Positions 27,690-33,120 of a stretch of 33,120 nucleotides of DNA are shown in pieces. Within the stretch, counting starts at the first letter, position 1. Each line of letters opens with the position of its first letter. The position numbers and the translations under genes were made by a program. This stretch comes from an uncultured Spartobacteria bacterium (GTDB lineage: Bacteria > Verrucomicrobiota > Verrucomicrobiia > Chthoniobacterales > UBA6821), in the NCBI GenBank assembly GCA_903933015.1, contig CAIZIQ010000199.1, positions 1-33,120 on the forward strand, given 5' to 3'. Under the pieces are notes generated by a model, which had not been told where the DNA came from, did not search any database, and saw nothing but the letters and a program-made list of their open reading frames with translations.

Positions 27690-27728
27690 TAGCCTAAAGC
27701 CTAAACCCCTCTCACTTTCACTTTCCCC
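27681..27728 (+). repeat. CCTAA/CACTTTC pre-start tract before rmlB
   Basis: Reads ACAGCCTAATAGCCTAAAGC, CTAAACCCCT, then CTCACTTTCACTTTCCCC directly before the rmlB ATG. It shows the two recurring words (GCCTAA and CACTTTC) together. No Shine-Dalgarno is present in it. Confidence 0.6.
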
Positions 27729-28793
27729 ATGTCCACCATCCTCGTCACCGGCGGCGCCGGCTTCATCGGTTCCAACTTCGTCCTCGACTGGATCGCTCTT
27801 GAGAACGACTCCGTCGTCAACCTCGACAAGCTCACCTACGCCGGGAACCTCCAGAACCTCGCCTCCCTCAAGGGGAACTCCCGCCACACCTTTGTCCGTG
27901 GCGATATCGGGGATGCCGAACTTGTCGCCAAACTCCTTACTGAGCATCGCCCCCGCGCAATCGTCAACTTTGCCGCCGAGTCCCATGTCGATCGCTCCAT
28001 CCATGGGCCTGCCGAGTTTATCCAGACCAATATCGTCGGCGCCTTCACCCTCCTAGAGGCCACTCGCGCCTACTGGAATGGCCTCGATGATGCGGCAAAG
28101 AAGGCCTTCCGCTTCCTCCACGTCTCCACCGACGAGGTCTATGGATCACTGGCTCCGACCGATCCTGCCTTCACCGAGACCAAGCAGTACGAGCCCAATA
28201 GTCCGTATTCAGCGAGCAAGGCCGCTTCGGATCACCTCGTCCGTGCCTACCATCACACCTACGGCCTTCCTGTCCTCACGACGAACTGCTCCAACAACTA
28301 CGGTCCCTACCACTTCCCTGAGAAGCTCATCCCTCTCGTCATCCACAACGCCCTCGCCGGCAAGCCACTCCCCATCTACGGCGATGGGCAACAGGTGCGC
28401 GACTGGCTCTATGTGAAGGACCATGCCTCCGCCATCCGCCGCGTCCTCCAGGCAGGCGGGGTGGGGGAGACCTACAACGTCGGTGGCTGGAATGAGAAGC
28501 CGAACCTCGACGTCGTCCACACCCTCTGTGCCATCCTTGATGAGCTATCACCCCGTGCCGATGGGAAGAGCTACAAAGAGCAGATCACCTACGTTACCGA
28601 TCGTCCCGGTCACGACCGCCGCTACGCCATCGACGCTACCAAAATCAACCGCGAGCTCGGCTGGAAACCCGCCGAGACCTTCGAGACCGGTATCCGTAAG
28701 ACGGTGCAGTGGTACCTCGACAACCAGGAGTGGGTGACCAACGTAACCTCCGGCGCCTACAAGGAGTGGGTGCAGACGCAATATCGTGCGTAG
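27729..28793 (+). CDS. rmlB: dTDP-glucose 4,6-dehydratase
   Basis: Converts dTDP-glucose to dTDP-4-keto-6-deoxyglucose with bound NAD+. Extended SDR protein: [19 protein letters not shown] (NAD-binding), [12 protein letters not shown], catalytic Asp-Glu in [14 protein letters not shown] (Tyr/Lys pair), and [18 protein letters not shown] with [11 protein letters not shown]. The 354 residues are full length. rmlD, the final reductase, is absent from the window, so either it lies elsewhere or the cluster makes another deoxysugar from the shared intermediate. Codon use is strongly C-ending compared with rmlC. Also called rfbB. Confidence 0.96.
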   Translation: MSTILVTGGAGFIGSNFVLDWIALENDSVVNLDKLTYAGNLQNLASLKGNSRHTFVRGDIGDAELVAKLLTEHRPRAIVNFAAESHVDRSIHGPAEFIQTNIVGAFTLLEATRAYWNGLDDAAKKAFRFLHVSTDEVYGSLAPTDPAFTETKQYEPNSPYSASKAASDHLVRAYHHTYGLPVLTTNCSNNYGPYHFPEKLIPLVIHNALAGKPLPIYGDGQQVRDWLYVKDHASAIRRVLQAGGVGETYNVGGWNEKPNLDVVHTLCAILDELSPRADGKSYKEQITYVTDRPGHDRRYAIDATKINRELGWKPAETFETGIRKTVQWYLDNQEWVTNVTSGAYKEWVQTQYRA

Positions 28794-28951
28794 GGTCTAG
28801 GTTCTGGGTTGTTAGGAATTAGGGTTTAATAAAACAGCTTCATTAGATAGCTGAAGCCTACTAATGACATACAGCCTAGAAAACTAATACCTAATCTCTC
28901 CGGTTCCTCTCCCCTATAGCCTAATCTCCTAACACCTAAACCCCTCCCTTC
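28794..28951 (+). repeat. rmlB-wzm spacer: TTAGG arm, hairpin, CCTAA arm
   Basis: Directly after the rmlB stop come GGGTCTAGGTTCTGGG and TTGTTAGGAATTAGGG. A 6-bp hairpin GCTTCA/TGAAGC (28836-28856) follows. Then comes a CCTAA-rich half (ACAGCCTAG, ACCTAATC, AGCCTAATC, CCTAACACCTAAACCCC) running to the wzm GTG. The two halves are roughly inverted copies of each other. No ORF. Confidence 0.6.
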
Positions 28952-29719
28952 GTGTCTCCCGACATTGCCTACTGCTGGCGGCTTTTTACCAAGCTGACCT
29001 GGACAAATTTTAAGCTACGCTACTATGGCAGCTATCTGGGCTACTTCTGGTCGCTCCTGAAGCCACTTGGACTCTTTGGAGTTCTTTACATCGTCTTCAC
29101 CGTCGTGATGAAGCAGTCTACGCCTCACTATGGCGTCTTCCTGCTCTTGGGCATCATCCTCTGGGATTTTTTTGTTTCGGGTACCATGGCGGGTATGAAC
29201 GGTTTTATCGGTAACTATCAGATGATCCGCAAAGTCTACTTGCCTCGTATCATCTTAGTGGCAGCAGCGGTTTCCAGTGCCTTCATAGGACTCTTCTTCA
29301 ATCTCATTATTTTCGTCGTTTTCGCACTGCTGGATGGCGTGCGCTTTACTCCGAAAGCCCTCTGGTTTTTGCCCTTGATAGCGGCTTTCTACCTACTGGT
29401 TCTGGGCATTGGGTTCATTCTCAGTATTGTTGTGGTTAAGGTGCGAGACACCCTCAGCCTTTGGGAAGTCGTTACCCAGTTGGGATTCTGGGCTACTCCG
29501 GTCATGTATCCCATGAAGATGGTTCCGGAAAAGTGGCGATTCTTCCTGTTTCTTAACCCGATGAGCGGAATCATTGATTATTCACGCTATCTTCTCGTGG
29601 GCATCGGTGGCCTCACTAAGATCGGTTACTGCTACGTGCTTGGAGTTAGTTTGATTTTCTTTATTCTCGGAGTCCTTGTCTTCAAGACCAAGGAAGGAGA
29701 GATGGTTGAGGACCTCTAA
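28952..29719 (+). CDS. wzm: Polysaccharide ABC exporter permease (Wzm/TagG type)
   Basis: Inner-membrane half of an ABC-2 transporter exporting O-antigen or another surface glycan. GTG start (MSPDIAYCWRLFTKLTWTNFKLRYYGSYLGYFW), with the amphipathic entry helix and the YGSYLGYFWSLLKPL signature of the family, then six membrane helices and the late FWATPVMYP...NPMSGIIDYSR motif. The 255 residues are usual. Normally the ATPase gene follows at once; here it is 384 bases further on, beyond a structured spacer. Substrate chemistry is inferred only from the neighbouring rhamnose genes. Confidence 0.93.
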   Translation: MSPDIAYCWRLFTKLTWTNFKLRYYGSYLGYFWSLLKPLGLFGVLYIVFTVVMKQSTPHYGVFLLLGIILWDFFVSGTMAGMNGFIGNYQMIRKVYLPRIILVAAAVSSAFIGLFFNLIIFVVFALLDGVRFTPKALWFLPLIAAFYLLVLGIGFILSIVVVKVRDTLSLWEVVTQLGFWATPVMYPMKMVPEKWRFFLFLNPMSGIIDYSRYLLVGIGGLTKIGYCYVLGVSLIFFILGVLVFKTKEGEMVEDL

Positions 29720-29737
29720 GCACGCAGTGCTTAGAGG
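29713..29737 (+). terminator. Perfect hairpin overlapping the wzm stop codon
   Basis: CCTCTAAGCAC, loop GCA, GTGCTTAGAGG: an 11-bp stem with no mismatch that includes the TAA stop. No T-run follows (GAGGTATTTAGG), so it may attenuate, protect the 3' end or be Rho-linked rather than act as a full terminator. Confidence 0.45.
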
Positions 29738-29742
29738 AGGTA

Positions 29743-29786
29743 TTTAGGAGTTAGGCTTTTAGGCATTAGGAATTTATACTTTAGGT
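29743..29786 (+). repeat. TTAGG-type post-gene arm after wzm
   Basis: TTTAGGAGTTAGGCTTTTAGGC, then ATTAGG and, after a short A/T stretch, TTTAGGT. Complementary in style to the CCTAA tract that ends this spacer (30014-30103). Bases 29787-29882 between this arm and the next element show nothing I can name. Confidence 0.55.
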
Positions 29787-29886
29787 AATAAAATTTGCGA
29801 CCACACGAAACTCAAAGCCTTTGAATTGGTTGGCAGAATAGCTTCGGAAGCATGTCCCACCTTAAAATCTGATAAATAATTTATGG

Positions 29887-29980
29887 AGTCTGAACCAAGA
29901 TTTTTGGGAAAAAGCGCGGAAGACAACGATGGAATCGTTGCCCAAAGGGCGGCACAGCTTGTGGGCAACAAGTGCCGTCA
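29887..29980 (+). repeat. Candidate structured RNA/hairpin repeat, family A, copy 2
   Basis: Same linkers as 2577-2670: AGTCTGAAC, GCGGAAGAC, GCCCAAAGG, CACAGCTT and GTCAA. Stems have changed but still pair: hairpin 1 TTTTT/AAAAA around GGG (outer GTCT/AGAC kept); hairpin 2 CAACGAT/ATCGTTG around GGA; hairpin 3 CGGCAC/GTGCCG with inner TTGT/ACAA. The element lies inside the wzm-wzt spacer. An ATG at 29883 opens a 46-codon frame through it (to 30023), probably by chance. Confidence 0.6.
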
Positions 29981-30013
29981 AAAAGTGCTTGGATCGCTCA
30001 TTCGCTCACAACG

Positions 30014-30103
30014 ACCTAAAGCCTAATTGCCTACAGTCTAAACAGCTTGCTCCATTGCGCCCCTCCTACAGTCTAAATTCCTAACACCTAAACCCCTAAC
30101 CAA
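30014..30103 (+). repeat. CCTAA-type pre-start tract before wzt
   Basis: CCTAAAGCCTAATTGCCTACAG, TCTAAACAGC, CTACAGTCTAAATTCC, CTAACACCTAAACCCCTAACC, then the GTG of wzt. It shares TCCTAACACCTAAACCCCT exactly or nearly so with the tract before wzm. Just upstream, TCGCTCATTCGCTCACAACGAC resembles the reverse complement of the family B left end. Confidence 0.6.
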
Positions 30104-30835
30104 GTGCCTCCCGCCATCACCGTCCGTAACCTATCCAAGACCTTCCGACTTCCGGCAGAACGCCGGGGAACCCTGCGCGAGCGGCTCATGAAGTTCCACG
30201 TAAGGAATGAGCGCCAGCCGAAGCGCACACTTGATGATATCAGCTTTGAGGTTCAGCAGGGCGAGTTTTTTGGAATCATCGGACGCAACGGTTCCGGTAA
30301 GTCCACCCTTCTCAAGATCCTCGCCCGCATTTACAAGCCGGACAAAGGAAGCGAGATTAGCATCCATGGTCGTATCGCCCCCATGCTGGAGCTTGGGGTT
30401 GGATTTAATTCCGAGCTGACTGGCCGTGAGAATGTCTACCTAAATGCCACGATCCTAGGGCTGACCAAGGAGGAAATCGACGCCCGCTATGACGATATCG
30501 TCCGCTTTGCGGAATTGGAGAACTTCATGGAGCTCCAGGTAAAGCATTACTCCAGCGGAATGTCTGTGAAGCTCGCCTTCTCCGTGGCTGCCCAGATTGA
30601 TTGCCCCATCATGCTCTTAGACGAGGTTCTTGCCGTCGGCGATTTCGTCTTTCAGGAGAAGTGCTTCGCTCTCTTCGAGCGCTACAAGAAAGAGGGAAAG
30701 ACCATAATTCTAGTGACACACGATCCGTCTGCCATGGAGCGCTTCGCCGACAGAGCTCTTCTGATCCACCAATCTCGGATCGAGATGATCGGGAATCCTC
30801 ACGAGGTTTTGGTGCGGTATCACGCTTTGGGATAA
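30104..30835 (+). CDS. wzt: Polysaccharide ABC exporter ATPase (Wzt/TagH type)
   Basis: ATP-hydrolysing half of the exporter. GTG start. Walker A is FFGIIGRNGSGKSTLLKILA; the ABC signature is HYSSGMSVKLAFSVA; Walker B is PIMLLDEVLAVGD, followed by the FQEKC sequence typical of this subfamily; the switch His is in LVTHDP. At 243 residues it lacks the C-terminal glycan-cap-recognition domain of long Wzt proteins, so it is more like TagH, KpsT or short Wzt, which export without a dedicated terminal modification. Its stop is three bases ahead of the next gene. No Shine-Dalgarno: the start is preceded by the CCTAA tract. Confidence 0.94.
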   Translation: MPPAITVRNLSKTFRLPAERRGTLRERLMKFHVRNERQPKRTLDDISFEVQQGEFFGIIGRNGSGKSTLLKILARIYKPDKGSEISIHGRIAPMLELGVGFNSELTGRENVYLNATILGLTKEEIDARYDDIVRFAELENFMELQVKHYSSGMSVKLAFSVAAQIDCPIMLLDEVLAVGDFVFQEKCFALFERYKKEGKTIILVTHDPSAMERFADRALLIHQSRIEMIGNPHEVLVRYHALG

Positions 30836-30838
30836 AAT

Positions 30839-32329
30839 ATGACCGGCAGCAACAAAGGAATAATTGTAGACCGTAGGACATGGATCCACGTGATGGTTAT
30901 CCTATTAACTGGAATAGTATTCTGCAGTTGGTCGTTGAGTCCTTCGAACTTTTTCCAATTTGACGATTTCAAGTGGCAGTGGAAAACACAGGTCGCCTCT
31001 TATTTAGGCCTGTTCAATGTTATCCCGAATGCTCCTTTTAATGACCGTCCTGTTGGCGCCGTTCTGATAAAAGGATTGTTCTCACTATTTGGAGTCAATG
31101 CTGTCGCTCATCACATGGTGCTTCTTTTGATCCACTTGGGAAATAGTCTGCTCCTTTATTGGGTCCTGAGTATAATTTTGCATGATTTCCTGAAAAAAAC
31201 ATCTCAGCAGTCCCTTAAGGAACTGCCATGGGTCGCAGCAATTCTCTTCGCTGGATGGTCATCCTCCACACTCAGGGCTGTTTACTGGGATTCTGCGATC
31301 TTCGATTTGTTGGCGGGATTCTTCGCCCTGATCGCCTCCTGCTTTTACTTCATGGCCCAGAATGGTAAGGGGAGAATATGGAAGTCATTACTCTGTATCC
31401 TAGCCTATGGGCTTGCACTTAGATCCAAGGAAATGTCGGTTCTACTCCCCTGCATGTTAGCCGTCATCACGGTCTGGCAGATCACTTGGAATCAGCGTGT
31501 GCTTCGGAGCCAGATTACTTGGAATTTGCCTCTCCTGATGGGACTTATCATCATGATGATCGCCTATGTGGCCAGAATTCTATGGGTTAAGTCTAATTAC
31601 CCAGGGCTGATGGAGCCATCACACCCGTATTTTCTAACGCATGATCCACTAATCCTCGCAAGAAACTTCATCCGCTACCTTGCGATCTACTTTGACCCAT
31701 TCCAGGACGACTACATTGCCGCCAATGGAGGGTGGTCGCTTCCATTCTATGGCTTGGGATCTGTTCTATGCTTGGGGTTCCTGTGGTATGCTGGGAGAAA
31801 ATATCAGCAGGATAGAAATCCATTGATACTGATACCTTGCCTGCTTGTCCTTCAGATGGCGCCAGTTCTACAAATACAGAACATGCAGACAAGATTGTAT
31901 CTCTATATTCCATCAATGATACTAAGCGTACTGACAGGAGCCATAATTTGTCAGATTGTTGGTCAATACAAGCGTGTGGGTGAAGACCTGCGAATCGTGA
32001 TGCTTTTATTAGCCTCCTTCACAATATTAGCTGCAGTAAGCCTGAATGGCTCTAATCCAAAATATAGAAATTTCTACCTGTCAGTGGGACGGGAGAACAA
32101 AAAGCTCTACGGCGAAATCATGAAAATACCAACTCCCCCGCATGGAGCAACGGTTTACCTTGAAGGTGAAAAAAGGGAGTTTGTACCTTATTGCCTATTT
32201 TCAGAGGGCTCGGGCAGCGGTGACGTCGTCAGGAGCTATTACAATGATCCAAGTCTCTCAGTGCAGATAGTTTCAGAAACAAAAATCAACACATATAATA
32301 TTGAAGAACCAACTATTTATTTCAAATAA
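30839..32329 (+). CDS. Multi-pass membrane protein, GT-C glycosyltransferase-like
   Basis: Probably a polyprenyl-phosphate-sugar-dependent glycosyltransferase of the inner membrane; a role in making or modifying the exported glycan is inference. The 496-residue protein has about ten or more hydrophobic helices. The first outer loop holds FFQFDDFKWQW, an acidic Asp-Asp motif as in GT-C enzymes, followed by NDRPVGAVLIKGLFSLFG, a pattern seen in GT39/TMTC-like proteins, and later LALRSKEMSVLLP. The C-terminal 110 residues are a soluble, probably periplasmic domain. It starts three bases after wzt but is noticeably more A/T-rich, suggesting a separate origin. Exact family uncertain. Confidence 0.65.
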   Translation: MTGSNKGIIVDRRTWIHVMVILLTGIVFCSWSLSPSNFFQFDDFKWQWKTQVASYLGLFNVIPNAPFNDRPVGAVLIKGLFSLFGVNAVAHHMVLLLIHLGNSLLLYWVLSIILHDFLKKTSQQSLKELPWVAAILFAGWSSSTLRAVYWDSAIFDLLAGFFALIASCFYFMAQNGKGRIWKSLLCILAYGLALRSKEMSVLLPCMLAVITVWQITWNQRVLRSQITWNLPLLMGLIIMMIAYVARILWVKSNYPGLMEPSHPYFLTHDPLILARNFIRYLAIYFDPFQDDYIAANGGWSLPFYGLGSVLCLGFLWYAGRKYQQDRNPLILIPCLLVLQMAPVLQIQNMQTRLYLYIPSMILSVLTGAIICQIVGQYKRVGEDLRIVMLLLASFTILAAVSLNGSNPKYRNFYLSVGRENKKLYGEIMKIPTPPHGATVYLEGEKREFVPYCLFSEGSGSGDVVRSYYNDPSLSVQIVSETKINTYNIEEPTIYFK

Positions 32330-32527
32330 ATGTTTGCTGCAAATACTAAAATTAGTCATGATATAAGTTTCTGATTAGAAAACAGCTATCAGAAAGTATT
32401 ATAATAATGAAATTAAAATAATTTCACATTAGCTTAGCTAGCTAAGAGATAAATCTCCTAACTCTCAGGCGGATTTTATTTTAAAGAATATCCTAGGCTC
32501 AAATTAGTTATAAAATATCGCTGTAAT
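32330..32527. other. Very A/T-rich spacer with small palindromes
   Basis: Contains TGAAATT/AATTTCA (32408-32426), TTAGCTAGCTAA-like palindromes near 32430-32446 and GAGATAAATCTC near 32446. TATAAAAT near 32509 could be a -10 region for the methyltransferase gene. No ORF beyond chance. Confidence 0.3.
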
Positions 32528-33120
32528 ATGAAATCACCGGATATTAATTCAAAGGGACTATTAACGAAAGCACCAAGTGCAAATAGATATGAAAATAAAT
32601 CAACAATCATTGATGATGTTGGTGCACTGATTGCTAGATGTGTTAAACCTGCTTCAAAAGTCTTGGATGTTGGTTGCGGAACAGGGTCGATCTCTGAGGT
32701 CATCAAAGTGTTGTCTCAGTGCAAAATAGAGGGAATCGAGCCCGATGCCGATAGGTGCCAAATTGCAAGAGAACGTGGTATCCCTGTACACGACGGAATT
32801 CTCACCCAAGAATATTTGCAAACTAATGGACCTTATGACCATATCATCTTTGCGGATGTTCTAGAGCATTTGCCGGATCCCAGTACCGTCATTGAGTTGG
32901 CAAGAACCGGACTTAAAGAAGGAGGTTCCATTATCGCCTCCGTTCCAAATATCGCGCACTTTTTCGTCAGGACAGACTTGTTATTGGGTAAGTTTGACTA
33001 CGCTGACTGCGGAATTATGGATGCAACACATCTAAGATGGTTTACCAGAAAAACTCTGTTGACCCTATTTAGAAATTCGGGATTTGAAGTCGTCGCCATC
33101 AGTTACACCGTCAATATTGA
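32528..33120 (+). CDS. Class I SAM-dependent methyltransferase, 3'-truncated by the window edge
   Basis: Transfers a methyl group from S-adenosylmethionine; in this context probably to a sugar or glycan (inference). It is absent from the ORF track because it runs off the end. Translation from ATG 32528 gives 197 codons without a stop: MKSPDINSKGLLTKAPSANRY, motif I VLDVGCGTGSISE, acidic IEGIEPDADRCQIA (motif II), and IIFADVLEHLPDPSTV (motif IV, typical of Methyltransf_23/UbiG-like proteins), then GGSIIASVPNIAHF and DATHLRWFTRKTL, frequent in polysaccharide-cluster methyltransferases. The A/T-rich composition matches the gene before it. Confidence 0.88.
   Translation, partial: MKSPDINSKGLLTKAPSANRYENKSTIIDDVGALIARCVKPASKVLDVGCGTGSISEVIKVLSQCKIEGIEPDADRCQIARERGIPVHDGILTQEYLQTNGPYDHIIFADVLEHLPDPSTVIELARTGLKEGGSIIASVPNIAHFFVRTDLLLGKFDYADCGIMDATHLRWFTRKTLLTLFRNSGFEVVAISYTVNI

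Noticed and set aside
27681-30103. CCTAA/TTAGG tracts as telomere-like repeats or a CRISPR array
   Set aside because: The units are degenerate and irregularly spaced, lie between ordinary chromosomal genes, and have no repeat-spacer periodicity or cas genes nearby.
29743-30103. Integron attC sites (GTTAGGC and CCTAAC words)
   Set aside because: The 7-base core pairs are not arranged as attC R and L boxes, and there is no integrase or cassette array.

Overview
The window is a chromosomal segment of a Gram-negative, LPS-making bacterium. It carries bamA-skp-lpxD, a type V autotransporter, tatA and a dTDP-rhamnose/ABC-transporter glycan locus. The style of the genes suggests the PVC group and most likely Verrucomicrobiota: a PATR-repeat autotransporter, a lipidated Skp, weak Shine-Dalgarno use, frequent GTG/TTG starts and a moderately high G+C core. 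This taxonomic call is inference from style, because no rRNA is present.

Layout. (1) 1-2.4 kb: 3' part of an autotransporter with a clear terminator. (2) 2.4-2.9 kb: a long gene-free stretch with two intergenic repeat types. (3) 2.9-5.1 kb: secreted glycoside-hydrolase-like protein. (4) 5.2-8.8 kb, minus strand: xylA with terminator, then a PLD-family gene overlapping a two-gene chromate transporter (chrA split into N and C halves). (5) 8.9-13.9 kb: HAD phosphatase, then the envelope operon bamA-skp-lpxD. (6) 14.0-16.6 kb: gyrA with an unusual quinolone-pocket sequence. (7) 16.9-20.6 kb: aroB on the minus strand, diverging from gnd-zwf (pentose phosphate pathway). (8) 20.8-24.1 kb: rmuC, a lipoprotein solute-binding protein, fabD and tatA. 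(9) 24.2-25.2 kb, minus: zinc alcohol dehydrogenase. (10) 25.6-33.1 kb: surface-polysaccharide locus rmlA-rmlC-[parDE]-rmlB-wzm-wzt-membrane glycosyltransferase-like protein-methyltransferase. It becomes markedly A/T-rich from about 30.8 kb on and runs off the window.

Working together: RmlA, RmlC and RmlB make the dTDP-4-keto-L-rhamnose precursor; rmlD is not in the window. Wzm/Wzt would export a finished glycan, and the last two genes probably build or decorate it. BamA/Skp and LpxD build the outer membrane that would carry both this glycan and the autotransporter.

Most interesting non-coding signal: two copies (2577-2670 and 29887-29980) of a roughly 94-nt element with three predicted hairpins. 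The stem sequences differ between copies while pairing is preserved (compensatory changes), so it looks like an undescribed structured RNA or ssDNA-hairpin repeat. One copy sits between wzm and wzt. Intergenic spacers also show a pattern of purine-rich TTAGG/AAAGTG arms just after genes and complementary CCTAA/CACTTTC arms just before genes. A third element (GCGTCGTT...CGCCTAGC) occurs at two sites.
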